Assembly (NCBI GenBank): GCA_902478645.1
Contig: CABSLV010000014.1
Location: forward strand, 1-53,587
Length of the DNA stretch: 53,587 bases
From: an uncultured Flavobacteriales bacterium
GTDB taxonomy: Bacteria > Bacteroidota > Bacteroidia > Flavobacteriales > UBA1820
Direction: 5' to 3'
Below, piece after piece: positions 45,365-53,528 of the stretch (its first letter is position 1; every line of letters begins with the position of its first letter). A program made the translations under genes and the position numbers. The notes below the pieces were generated by a model. It saw only the letters and a program-made list of their open reading frames with translations, had not been told where the DNA came from and made no database searches.

Positions 45365-46398
45365 AAGAGAATAAACTTCCGAAAATCCTGCTGATCTACA
45401 CCGGAGGGACGATCGGCATGGTGCGGGACGAGGTATCCGGCGGACTGCGTCCGTTCGACTTCGACAACATCCTGGCCAACCTGCCCGAAGCTCGCTCGAT
45501 CCATTGCTCGCTGGACACCTACGCATTCGACCACCTGCTGGACTCGTCCAATATCTCCCCGGCCAACTGGGTGGAGATCGCTTCGGTGGTGCGCGACCGT
45601 TACGAAGCTTACGACGGCTTCGTGGTGTTGCACGGCACCGATACGATGGCCTATACCACCTCGGCACTGAGTTTCATGCTCTCGGGACTGTCCAAACCGG
45701 TCATCTTTACCGGTTCGCAACTCCCCATCGGACACCTGCGCACCGACGCCAAGGAAAACCTGATCACTTCCATCGAACTGGCATCCCTGACGGGCGAAGA
45801 CGGCCAACCGGTGGTGCGCGAAGTCTGCCTGTACTTCCAGCACGAACTCTACCGCGGCAACCGCTGCACCAAGATCAACGCCGAACAGTTCAGCGCCTTC
45901 GCCTCGCCCAACTATCCGCCGCTGGCCCATTCCGGCGTCCATCTGACGGTGGACAAGGATTTGCTCTTGCCGCGTTCCTACGCGTCCTTTTCGCTGGATG
46001 CCCACCTGGAGACCCGAATCCTGATGCTGCACATCTTCCCCGGTATCCGCGCGGAGATGGTGCACTACCTGCTCGACTATCCGGACTTGCGAGGCGTGAT
46101 CCTGCTGACCTTCGGTTCGGGCAACGCCCCCGACTCGGCCGAATTTCTCGCGGCGATCGAGCACGTGATAGCGCGCGACATCCCGGTGGTCAACATCACC
46201 CAATGCATCAAGGGAGCGGTCAATCAGGGAGACTACCAGGTCAGCGAATCGCTCCTGCGCGCCGGGGTAATCAGCGGGCGCGACATGACCAAAGAAGCGG
46301 CTCTGGCCAAGATGATGCACCTGCTCGGACACCATTACGGAGTGGATGAAGTGCGGCACTACATGCAAAAAAACCTCCGGGGAGAGATCAGCGAATAA
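45361..46398 (+). CDS. ansA: L-asparaginase, type I
   Basis: A 345-residue cytoplasmic enzyme that hydrolyses asparagine to aspartate. First catalytic Thr is in LIYTGGTIGMV near 15; the second Thr-Asp is in VLHGTDTMAYT near 92; the active-site Lys is in LRTDAKENLI. No signal peptide is present, as for type I. Its ATG overlaps the stop of the acyltransferase gene, so expression is coupled, though no shared pathway is evident. Confidence 0.93.
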   Translation: MKENKLPKILLIYTGGTIGMVRDEVSGGLRPFDFDNILANLPEARSIHCSLDTYAFDHLLDSSNISPANWVEIASVVRDRYEAYDGFVVLHGTDTMAYTTSALSFMLSGLSKPVIFTGSQLPIGHLRTDAKENLITSIELASLTGEDGQPVVREVCLYFQHELYRGNRCTKINAEQFSAFASPNYPPLAHSGVHLTVDKDLLLPRSYASFSLDAHLETRILMLHIFPGIRAEMVHYLLDYPDLRGVILLTFGSGNAPDSAEFLAAIEHVIARDIPVVNITQCIKGAVNQGDYQVSESLLRAGVISGRDMTKEAALAKMMHLLGHHYGVDEVRHYMQKNLRGEISE

Positions 46399-46584
46399 AC
46401 GCCCGGAGAGGCTCTCCTCCTCCCTTCCGAACGGACCGAAAGGGGATTTTCAGTCCCTCGACAAGGAATATGAACAAAAATCGGCGGGAAAATTTTTATA
46501 AGACGAAAAAAATTCGTTATTTAGCACCCCGTTAAGCAAGGGGGCAGAAAAGACATCGATCTTTCACCAACCTACTGACAAACA

Positions 46585-46671
46585 GGAGAGATGGCCGAGT
46601 GGTTTAAGGCGCACGCCTGGAAAGTGTGTATACGGGAAACCGTATCGGGGGTTCGAATCCCCCTTTCTCCG
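46585..46671 (+). tRNA. tRNA-Ser (anticodon GGA)
   Basis: An 87-base cloverleaf. Acceptor GGAGAGA pairs with TTTCTCC (one G-T). The anticodon loop is CTGGAAA, anticodon GGA. A long variable arm TACGGGAAACCGTA and the T-arm with GGTTCGAATCC are typical of a class II serine tRNA. CCA is not encoded. Confidence 0.95.
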
Positions 46672-46696
46672 CAAAATAGATCATCGCCCGCATAAG

Positions 46697-46757
46697 GCGG
46701 TGCGAGAAAGCGAAAGCCCGGCAGGTTCCCTGCCGGGCTTTCGCTTTCTCGCACCGC
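46697..46757. terminator. 29-bp perfect palindrome terminating the tRNA transcript
   Basis: GCGGTGCGAGAAAGCGAAAG... pairs perfectly over 29 bp with loop TTC. Same style as the terminators at 4661 and 19413. Confidence 0.8.
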
Positions 46758-46905
46758 TTGCCCGCATCGATATATTCCCCCTGCACCGGCTCGTGTTTTC
46801 CCACAAAAAGACACGAACCCGCCACATTTATCGCTTCAGGAATACGCACCTTTTGTTCCACCAAAGTACAGGGCAACAGCGACCGTTTTGAAACCGCGCC
46901 CTTCG

Positions 46906-46937
46906 TTTGGCATCATGCATATTTTGTATTATTTTCG
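46906..46937 (+). promoter_or_regulatory. Promoter of the small secreted protein gene
   Basis: TTTG at 46906-46909, 20 bases, then TATTTTCG at 46930-46937 (one base off), 51 bases before the ATG at 46989. The rest of the 317-base gap after the tRNA holds only the terminator. Confidence 0.6.
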
Positions 46938-46988
46938 CTACTGTACCGATACTTATCGCATATTAGCCACAACCAACCCCCTTTAGTC

Positions 46989-47366
46989 ATGAAAAAGATT
47001 TTGCGCATTGTACTGTTGGCAGTCTGCATCCCTGTCCTTGCCAACTACCCCTCATCAACAAGTTCAGACGACAGCTATGATATTGCAGGGATATACGAAA
47101 AGATAGAATTGGAAGATGGAGCCAAGGCGGTGGATTCGTATGGCAACATAACGGACGCTGAGGCGGTGCTGGTTCCGGCTAAGTTTCAAACCGGCAATTT
47201 CGAGGTGGAACTGACGCGGGTCGATGGGAATTTTTATCAGATATGCGGGACTTCACAGTATATTGAAACCCGATATTGTTATGAGTATGCCATAAGGGAC
47301 AAAGCTGTTTTACGCATCACATCCCGCTATGGCTACACCCTCGGCGAGGTCATTTTCTTGGATTGA
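46989..47366 (+). CDS. Small secreted protein of unknown function
   Basis: A 125-residue protein with a signal peptide (KKILRIVLLAVCIPVLA) and a short body: DSYDIAGIYEKIELEDG, NFEVELTRVDGNFYQICGTS, YEYAIRDKAVLRITSRYGYTLGEV. I do not recognise it. Codon use is more AT-rich and has rarer codons than the neighbours, which may mean recent arrival. It lies between a tRNA and the methyltransferase operon. A 10-bp hairpin at 47371-47391 may end it. Confidence 0.65.
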   Translation: MKKILRIVLLAVCIPVLANYPSSTSSDDSYDIAGIYEKIELEDGAKAVDSYGNITDAEAVLVPAKFQTGNFEVELTRVDGNFYQICGTSQYIETRYCYEYAIRDKAVLRITSRYGYTLGEVIFLD

Positions 47367-47391
47367 GCACCTGCTTTTCTGAGAAAAGCAG

Positions 47392-47515
47392 CCATCAATC
47401 GTCAAAGGAGTACAGCGCATCCTGCTGGCATGTGCTTTTTCTTGTTGCGAACATGCTCCACCTCATTGAACCAAAATCGTTGTTTCCCGACGATACCTTG
47501 GCTACGACCTGGTGA
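47392..47515. other. Gene-poor stretch with a possible decayed ORF
   Basis: On the minus strand a frame ends at 47402 with the residues RFWFNEVEHVRNKKKHMPAG then CAVLL, which look protein-like but have no start of their own; upstream they run into the promoter repeat. This could be a remnant of a lost gene. Otherwise I see no gene, and no cobalamin riboswitch-like box. Confidence 0.25.
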
Positions 47516-47562
47516 AAACTCTGTTTTTCCCTTGTTGCTGCGCTCGGCTTTCACTATTTTTG
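47516..47562 (+). repeat. Dispersed promoter-bearing repeat, copy 3 (3' half only)
   Basis: GAAAACTCTGTTTTTCCC leads into CTTG (47531-47534), 20 bases TTGCTGCGCTCGGCTTTCAC, then TATTTTTG (47555-47562). The 5' block with CTCGGCAGC is missing. It directly precedes copy 4. Confidence 0.75.
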
Positions 47563-47567
47563 GATAA

Positions 47568-47646
47568 AACAGGATGCGCCTCGGCAGCATCCACCCAAAA
47601 ACTTGCGTTTCCGTTTTGCCGCTGCGCTCGGCTTTCACTATTTTTG
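47568..47646 (+). repeat. Dispersed promoter-bearing repeat, copy 4 (drives the corrinoid operon)
   Basis: AACAGGATGCGCCTCGGCAGC, AAAAACTTGCGTTTCC, then TTTG (47615-47618), 20 bases CCGCTGCGCTCGGCTTTCAC and TATTTTTG (47639-47646). It is a full-consensus promoter 46 bases before the first gene of the corrinoid methyltransferase operon. Confidence 0.82.
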
Positions 47647-47692
47647 TGTTCAATCTGTTCACTCCCGAGTGATAAATCGTAAAAAACTACCT

Positions 47693-48838
47693 ATGAGTAC
47701 ATCCCACAGAGAGCGGGTGGTCGCCGCCATGAACCTTCAAAAACCCGACCGGGTGCCCCTGATGTGTCAATTCAGCATCGGCGCCATGATGAATCACCTC
47801 CACCCCGATCCCGTCGCATTCTGGTACGACCAGAAGACCTTTTCCGACGGCCTGATCGAACTGTGCCGAAGATTCCGCTTCGACGGCATCCTGGTGAGCC
47901 TGCACGGACACTCCGACCAATGGAAAAAAGACCTCATCGCCCGCAAGGACCTCGGCGAAGGGAGGGTCGAGCTGCAATATCCCGACCGCAAGGAACTCCA
48001 CAGCTGGGAAGACCTGCCGATGGTTACCTTCCTGCAGCCCCGCCCGAACAAGGACATCGAAAACATCGACATAGACAAGGACATCCCCGACACCCTGGAC
48101 TATATCCCGGTGTCGCACAACCTGTATTTCCACCTCGACCGGGACAACCTTTTCGGCATCTTCGACTATCTCCAGGAAAAGACCGCCGGAGAATATTCCA
48201 TCCATGGGGAGATCACCTCGCCGCTGGATTATTTCCTGGACACGTTGGGGTATGAAAACGGCCTGATCGCCATGATGCTCGATCCGGAAAAATGCGAAAA
48301 GATCCTGGCCAAATACACGGTCATGATCCGGGATCTGGCGGTTGCCATGTGCCAAAAGGACATCGACGCCATCAAGATATCCTCGCCCTTTGCCGGGATG
48401 GGCTTTATCTCGACCGATTTCTACCGCCAGTTCGTACTGCCTTTCGAGAAACAAATCGTACAGGCCATCCGTCAAACGGGCAAACACGCCTACATCCACA
48501 CCTGCGGGTCGATCGGCGACCGTCTGGAAGTGATGTGCGAGAGCGGTCTTTCGGGATTGGAATGCCTCGATCCCCCGCCCGTAGGGAACGTCGACCTCGA
48601 AGACGCCTTCAACCGGGTAGGCGACCGGATCTTTATCAAAGGCAACATCGACTCGGTCAACACCCTGCTGCTGGGGGACGACGAGAAGGTTCGCCGCGAC
48701 GTAGGGAAGATCATCGAGATCGGCAAACGGAAAGGGAAAGGATTTATCCTGAGCACTGCCTGCTCCATTGCCCCCAAGGTGAGCGAAGAGCACCTGCTGA
48801 TGCTCTCCCAACTCATAGAAGAACAAGGATATTACTAA
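47693..48838 (+). CDS. UroD-fold corrinoid methyltransferase (MtaA/MtbA-like), first
   Basis: A 381-residue protein of the uroporphyrinogen decarboxylase superfamily, opening TSHRERVVAAMNLQKPDRVPL. It is not HemE: it has the zinc-binding pattern H-x-C...C of methylcobamide methyltransferases, with His269 and Cys271 (YIHTCGS) and Cys357 (STACSIAP). Such enzymes move methyl groups between a corrinoid protein and a thiol, or from a methylated substrate to the corrinoid. It is followed by a corrinoid protein (33-base gap), an activation protein and a second UroD-fold enzyme. Substrate unknown. Confidence 0.87.
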   Translation: MSTSHRERVVAAMNLQKPDRVPLMCQFSIGAMMNHLHPDPVAFWYDQKTFSDGLIELCRRFRFDGILVSLHGHSDQWKKDLIARKDLGEGRVELQYPDRKELHSWEDLPMVTFLQPRPNKDIENIDIDKDIPDTLDYIPVSHNLYFHLDRDNLFGIFDYLQEKTAGEYSIHGEITSPLDYFLDTLGYENGLIAMMLDPEKCEKILAKYTVMIRDLAVAMCQKDIDAIKISSPFAGMGFISTDFYRQFVLPFEKQIVQAIRQTGKHAYIHTCGSIGDRLEVMCESGLSGLECLDPPPVGNVDLEDAFNRVGDRIFIKGNIDSVNTLLLGDDEKVRRDVGKIIEIGKRKGKGFILSTACSIAPKVSEEHLLMLSQLIEEQGYY

Positions 48839-48871
48839 AACTGCAACAAACTGTTTTTTCAAAAAAGAGAA

Positions 48872-49513
48872 ATGAATACGGATCTGAACCAGATATATAC
48901 CGCCGTCCTGGGCGGTGATCTGAAACTGGCGGTCGACACCACACGTGCCGCTGTCGAAGAAGGTGTCTCCCCCAACGACATCATCAACGGATACATGATC
49001 AAGGCCATGGAAGAGATCGGCGCCCGGTTCGAAGCCGGTAAAGCCTTCGTTCCCAACCTGCTGATGAGTGCCCGCGCCATGAAAGGCGCCATGGAAGTCC
49101 TCAAACCCCTGATGAAGGGCGAGAGCGATGCATACATCGGAAAAGTGGTCATCGGCACCGTACAAGGCGACCTGCATGACATCGGGAAAAACCTGGTGGC
49201 CTCCATGCTGGAAGGCTGCGGTTTCGAGATCATCAACCTCGGAGTGGACATCCCCTGCGAACGCTTCCTCTCGGTAGCCCGCGAAGAAAAAGCCGACATC
49301 ATCTGCCTTTCGGCCTTGCTGACCACCACGATGGAACGCATGAAGGAGATCATCGACGCCGTCCACTCCTCGGACCTGAACGGAAAAGTGAAAGTCATGG
49401 TCGGCGGAGCACCCATCAGCCGGGAATATGCCGAATCCATCCATGCAGATGCTTATTCCGACAACGCCAACGGAGCTGTTGCTGTAGCCAAAGCCCTGGT
49501 AAACGCCCACTGA
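48872..49513 (+). CDS. Methyltransferase corrinoid protein (B12-binding)
   Basis: A 213-residue protein. An N-terminal helical cap (about 1-85, with MSARAMKGAMEVLKP) is followed by a Rossmann-type B12 domain. The cobalt-ligand motif D-x-H-x-x-G is GDLHDIGKNLV (Asp100, His102, Gly105). SALLTTTMERMKEIID and VMVGGAPIS complete the pocket. This is the MtbC/MttC/MtmC type that carries the methyl group between two methyltransferases. Its stop overlaps the next ATG (TGATG), so the activator is translated with it. Confidence 0.93.
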   Translation: MNTDLNQIYTAVLGGDLKLAVDTTRAAVEEGVSPNDIINGYMIKAMEEIGARFEAGKAFVPNLLMSARAMKGAMEVLKPLMKGESDAYIGKVVIGTVQGDLHDIGKNLVASMLEGCGFEIINLGVDIPCERFLSVAREEKADIICLSALLTTTMERMKEIIDAVHSSDLNGKVKVMVGGAPISREYAESIHADAYSDNANGAVAVAKALVNAH

Positions 49514-50190
49514 TGGAATCCCCGATCGAACAAGGCGACCTGGACTTTTCCTCGCTGGAACTGGATCCGGACGATATCTATCTCCCGATGGGAAGGGGCT
49601 ATCGCCCCACCCCGGAAATGGAAGCCACGCTCGCGGAGCTGAAACAGGAGATCGCCCAGGTATGCACACCGCATTACTACGTGCGCTATCTGCCGGCAGG
49701 TCCTTCCCGGGGAGGAATGCTCCAGGCAGGAGACACTTGTTTCCATGCCGGAGGCATCATCGCTTCGGCCATCCGCCCGGCCAGCCGGTACGCCTTGTTC
49801 ATTGTTACGGCAGGTTTCGGTTTCGAAAAACTGCAACAGGAAGCCAAGGAAGACATCTACCGAGTCTTTCTTCTGGATGCTTTGGGCACGGCCATTGCCG
49901 AGGCCTCCGTCCGCGCACTCTGCGCCCGGATAGAAACACAGTTGCCCGCCGGAGAATACATCAGCTATCCTTACAGCCCGGGATACTGCGGATGGGATAT
50001 TTCCGAACAGAGAAAAGTATTCGCCCTGCTGCATCCCGACCCGCAAGTGGTCCGCCTGAACGCCTCCTGTCTGATGACCCCCATCAAGTCCGTGAGCGGC
50101 ATCATCGGCCTGGGACCCGAAATCCGCAAACAAGCCTACGGATGCAAAATGTGCGGGCGACGAGATTGTTACAAAAACCGAGAACGATAA
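49513..50190 (+). CDS. Stand-alone MetH-activation-domain protein (corrinoid reactivator)
   Basis: A 225-residue protein matching the B12-dependent methionine synthase activation domain. It has SPGYCGWDISEQRKVFALL (residues 155-173) and LMTPIKSVSGIIGLG (187-201), which in MetH bind SAM. In MetH this domain uses SAM and an electron donor to rescue inactive cob(II)alamin. As a separate gene fused to nothing, it most likely reactivates the corrinoid protein encoded just before it. The tail adds a cysteine cluster CKMCGRRDC (Cys211, 214, 219) not part of MetH, possibly binding metal or iron-sulfur for electron input. Confidence 0.85.
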   Translation: MESPIEQGDLDFSSLELDPDDIYLPMGRGYRPTPEMEATLAELKQEIAQVCTPHYYVRYLPAGPSRGGMLQAGDTCFHAGGIIASAIRPASRYALFIVTAGFGFEKLQQEAKEDIYRVFLLDALGTAIAEASVRALCARIETQLPAGEYISYPYSPGYCGWDISEQRKVFALLHPDPQVVRLNASCLMTPIKSVSGIIGLGPEIRKQAYGCKMCGRRDCYKNRER

Positions 50191-50211
50191 AACGCGACAA
50201 AACATCACAAG

Positions 50212-51210
50212 ATGAATACCGACCAGTGGATCAAACAGATCATTGAAACGGGGAAAACCGTAGCCATCCCCGTAATGACCCACCCGGGGATAGAACTGTT
50301 GGGAAAAAAGGTAAAGGATGCCGTAACGGACGGACAGACCCACTACCACGCCATCGCAGCCTTGAACGAACGCTTTCCCCAGTCGGCCGCCGTAACCATG
50401 ATCATGGACCTGACGGTCGAGGCGGAAGCTTTCGGGGCAAGTTTGTACATGCCCGATGACGAAGTCCCCAGCGTTACCGGCCGCCTGCTCTGCGGTGCAG
50501 CCGACGTGGCCGCCTTGGAGGTGCCCGACATCGACGCCGCCCGCGTACCCGAATACTTGAAAGCCAGTTCCCTGGCCGTTGAAAACCTCGACAAACCGGT
50601 ACTTCCCGGCTGTATCGGCCCGTACTCCCTGGCCGCCCGACTGTTCGACATGACGGAACTGATGATGGCCATGTACCTGGAACCCGATACGGTAAAAGCC
50701 CTGCTGGAAAAGTGCACGGAATTCATCCTCCGGTACTGCCAGGCGATCAAAAAAACCGGTGCGGCCGGCGTGGTGATGGCCGAACCGGCGGCCGGACTCC
50801 TGTCCAACGAAGACTGCATGACGTACTCTTCGGTGTACGTCCGCCGGATCATCGAAAAAGTCCAGGACGAACACTTCGCCGTAATCCTGCACAACTGCGG
50901 GAACAGCGGACAGTGCACCGAAGCGATGGTGGCCACCGGAGCCAAAGGCTATCATTTCGGCAACCGGATCGATATGGTAGAAGCACTGAAAGGATGCCCT
51001 TCCCACACACTGGTCATGGGTAACCTCGACCCCGTGGGGGTTCTGAAAATGTCGTCTGCCAGCCAAGTGTCCACACAAGTGGCCGAGTTGCTCCAGCGCA
51101 CCGCCGGATACCCGAACTTCGTCCTGTCGACCGGATGCGACGTTCCGCCCGGCGTCCCGATGGAAAACATCGCCGCCTTCTACGCACCCCTTCAGGGAAC
51201 CGATGCGTAA
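50212..51210 (+). CDS. UroD-fold corrinoid methyltransferase (MtaA-like), second
   Basis: A 332-residue UroD-superfamily protein with zinc motif residues His227, Cys229 (LHNCGNSGQC) and Cys309 (STGCDVPPGVP). The last phrase is close to MtaA, the methylcobamide:coenzyme M methyltransferase of methanogens. CIGPYSLAARLFDM and GNLDPVGVLKM are other family phrases. It starts 21 bases after the activator and ends the operon. With the first UroD-fold enzyme it would supply both half-reactions, methyl donor to corrinoid and corrinoid to acceptor. Since this organism should lack coenzyme M, the acceptor may be another thiol. Confidence 0.88.
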   Translation: MNTDQWIKQIIETGKTVAIPVMTHPGIELLGKKVKDAVTDGQTHYHAIAALNERFPQSAAVTMIMDLTVEAEAFGASLYMPDDEVPSVTGRLLCGAADVAALEVPDIDAARVPEYLKASSLAVENLDKPVLPGCIGPYSLAARLFDMTELMMAMYLEPDTVKALLEKCTEFILRYCQAIKKTGAAGVVMAEPAAGLLSNEDCMTYSSVYVRRIIEKVQDEHFAVILHNCGNSGQCTEAMVATGAKGYHFGNRIDMVEALKGCPSHTLVMGNLDPVGVLKMSSASQVSTQVAELLQRTAGYPNFVLSTGCDVPPGVPMENIAAFYAPLQGTDA

Positions 51211-51233
51211 AAGATCGCGACAACCTGTCTTCT

Positions 51234-51266
51234 TCCCCTGTCCCCCACGCGGAACAGGGGATTTTC
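51234..51266 (+). terminator. Terminator of the corrinoid methyltransferase operon
   Basis: TCCCCTGT pairs with ACAGGGGA (51254-51261), followed by TTTTC, 23 bases after the last stop codon. Further weak hairpins follow (CCCGG/CCGGG; TCCGCC/GGCGGA). Confidence 0.65.
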
Positions 51267-51401
51267 TTACCCGGCCGGAAAACCGACCGGGAGAGAATCC
51301 GCCAAACGGCGGACTTATTTTCCACGAGGGTAGATGGAGGTGGCTGACAGGCCCTGAGTGAAAAACAGGTGTATTCCTGCACACCCTGAGCGGGAAATGC
51401 G

Positions 51402-51409
51402 TAACTTTG
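51402..51409 (+). promoter_or_regulatory. -7 element for the M13 peptidase gene
   Basis: TAACTTTG, exact TAnnTTTG. Just upstream, CAGGTGT and ACACCCTG (near 51366-51389) form an imperfect inverted repeat over the -33 region, and CCCTGAGYG occurs twice. Both could be a regulator site. No clear -33. Confidence 0.5.
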
Positions 51410-51482
51410 CACGCATGGTTTGTGCCCGTGCACCTCGAAGCAGAAAAACACGATGAATCACAACAATCAAAACTCAGAAGAT

Positions 51483-53528
51483 ATGAAAAATCCCTTCATC
51501 TTTCCGGCAGCCATGCTCGTGATGGCACTTACCGCCGGATGTTCTTCTCAATCCAAGTCGGGACAGGGACTGGACATGTCCGACCTGGACACCACGGTCG
51601 CTCCCGGCGAGGACTTTTACCAGTACGCCTGCGGAGGCTGGATCGCCAACAACCCCCTCAAGGCGGAATACTCCCGTTTCGGTTCGTTCGACAAACTGGC
51701 CGAAGACAACCGCGAACAGCTCAAGGCTCTGGTCGATTCCCTGGCTGCCCAACCCAATGAACCGGGTTCCGTTGCCCAGAAGATCGCCGACATCTACCGC
51801 ATGAAGATGGACTCCACCCGCCGCAATGCCTTGGGTGCCGAGCCGCTGAAAGCGGACATCGCCGCCATCGAAGCCATCAAGGACAAGAAGACCCTCACCG
51901 AAGCCGTCGCTACGCTGCGTCGCAACGGTATCGGGACTTTCTTCGGACAGTACATCGGTGCCGATGCCAAGAACAGCTCGATGAACATCATCGACTTTTA
52001 CCAGGGCGGCACCAACATGGGCGACCGCGACTACTACCTGGAGTCCGATGAAAACACCCTCCGCATCCAGAAAGCCTACCGGGAATACATCCAAAAACTG
52101 TTCCTGCTGGCCGGCTTCGACCAGGCCCGTGCCGAACGCGCCGAGAAAGCCGTCATGAAGATCGAGACGGGACTGGCCAAAATACAGTTCACCCGCGAGC
52201 AGACCCGCGATCCGCAGGCCAACTACAACAAGATGAGCTTTGCCGAATTCAAGAAACTCTCCGATTCTTTCGATTGGGACGTTTACTTCGACAGCATGGG
52301 CTTTGCTTCGGAAAAGGACAAAGACCTGGTGGTCGATCAGGTGCCTTTCTTCAAGGGCATGGACAAAGTCATCCGCTCGGCCTCGATGGACGAATTGAAA
52401 GACTACCTGATCTTCAACCTGCTCGACGGGTCCACGGGAAGCCTTTCAGACGAATTCTCCACGGCCAGCTTCGACTTCTACAGCCGCGCCATGGCCGGTG
52501 TAGAACAGCAGCAGCCCCTGTGGAAACGCGCCATCTCGACCATCAACGGCACCATGGGCGAAGCCTTGGGCGAAATCTACGTACAGCGCTACTTCCCGCC
52601 CCAGTCCAAAGAGCGGATGCTCAAACTGGTGGGCAACCTGCAAAAGGCTCTGGGCGAGCACATCGATTCGCTGGCATGGATGAGCGACTCGACCAAAGCC
52701 AAAGCCCGCGAAAAACTGGCCGCCTTCCACGTGAAGATCGGTTATCCGGACAAATGGACGGACTACTCCAAACTGACCATCGATACCACGCTGTCACTCT
52801 ACGACAACATGAAAGCCGTTTCGCAGTTCTACTACCAGAAGATGCTCGATGAGAAACTGGGCAAACCGGTAGACAAGGACGAATGGCTGATGACCCCCCA
52901 GACAGTCAATGCCTACTACATGCCTACCACCAATGAGATCTGCTTCCCGGCAGCCATCCTTCAGCCTCCGTTCTTCTACCCCGAAGGCGACGATGCGATC
53001 AACTACGGAGCGATCGGTGTAGTGATCGGCCACGAGATGACGCACGGGTTCGACGACCAGGGTCGTCAGTTCGACAAAGACGGCAACCTGAACGACTGGT
53101 GGACGGCAGCCGATGCCGAAGCCTTCCAGGAACGCGCCGAGAAATTGGTCGAGCACTACTCGTCCAAGATCGTCCTCGATACCGTTCATGCCAACGGTCG
53201 TTACACCTTGGGGGAGAACATCGCCGACCAGGGCGGTCTGCGCATTGCCTACACGGCCTTCAAGACGGCTGAAAAAGAAAATCCCTACACCGAGAACATC
53301 GACGGATTTACTCCCGACCAGCGCTTCTACCTGGCATACGCCCGTCTGTGGGCTACCAACATCCGCGACGAGGAGATCCTCCGTCTGACCAAGATCGACC
53401 CGCACTCGCTGGGCAAATGGCGTGTAAACGCTGCCCTGCAGAACATCGACTCTTTCTACGATGCCTTCGGCATCCAGGAAGGCGATACCATGTACCTGGC
53501 TCCCAGCGGCCGGATCATCATCTGGTAA
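51483..53528 (+). CDS. M13-family (neprilysin/PepO-like) zinc metallopeptidase lipoprotein
   Basis: A 681-residue lipoprotein: signal KNPFIFPAAMLVMALTAGC with lipobox Cys20. The opening DTTVAPGEDFYQYACGGWI is the usual M13 N-terminal phrase. The zinc site is HEMTHGFDDQGRQFD (HExxH) near 515 with the third ligand Glu in ENIADQGGL near 580; NAYYMPTTNEI binds substrate. It probably degrades peptides in the periplasm or at the cell surface. Two earlier in-frame starts exist (51420, 51453); 51483 gives the cleanest signal. Confidence 0.93.
   Translation: MKNPFIFPAAMLVMALTAGCSSQSKSGQGLDMSDLDTTVAPGEDFYQYACGGWIANNPLKAEYSRFGSFDKLAEDNREQLKALVDSLAAQPNEPGSVAQKIADIYRMKMDSTRRNALGAEPLKADIAAIEAIKDKKTLTEAVATLRRNGIGTFFGQYIGADAKNSSMNIIDFYQGGTNMGDRDYYLESDENTLRIQKAYREYIQKLFLLAGFDQARAERAEKAVMKIETGLAKIQFTREQTRDPQANYNKMSFAEFKKLSDSFDWDVYFDSMGFASEKDKDLVVDQVPFFKGMDKVIRSASMDELKDYLIFNLLDGSTGSLSDEFSTASFDFYSRAMAGVEQQQPLWKRAISTINGTMGEALGEIYVQRYFPPQSKERMLKLVGNLQKALGEHIDSLAWMSDSTKAKAREKLAAFHVKIGYPDKWTDYSKLTIDTTLSLYDNMKAVSQFYYQKMLDEKLGKPVDKDEWLMTPQTVNAYYMPTTNEICFPAAILQPPFFYPEGDDAINYGAIGVVIGHEMTHGFDDQGRQFDKDGNLNDWWTAADAEAFQERAEKLVEHYSSKIVLDTVHANGRYTLGENIADQGGLRIAYTAFKTAEKENPYTENIDGFTPDQRFYLAYARLWATNIRDEEILRLTKIDPHSLGKWRVNAALQNIDSFYDAFGIQEGDTMYLAPSGRIIIW

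Noticed and set aside
47367..47692. Possible cobalamin riboswitch before the corrinoid operon
   Set aside because: I looked for the conserved B12-box and the usual arms and saw none. The space is mostly filled by the two promoter repeats.
47687..51384. Two long minus-strand frames opposite the corrinoid operon
   Set aside because: Both are compositional shadows. The plus-strand genes carry complete catalytic motifs.
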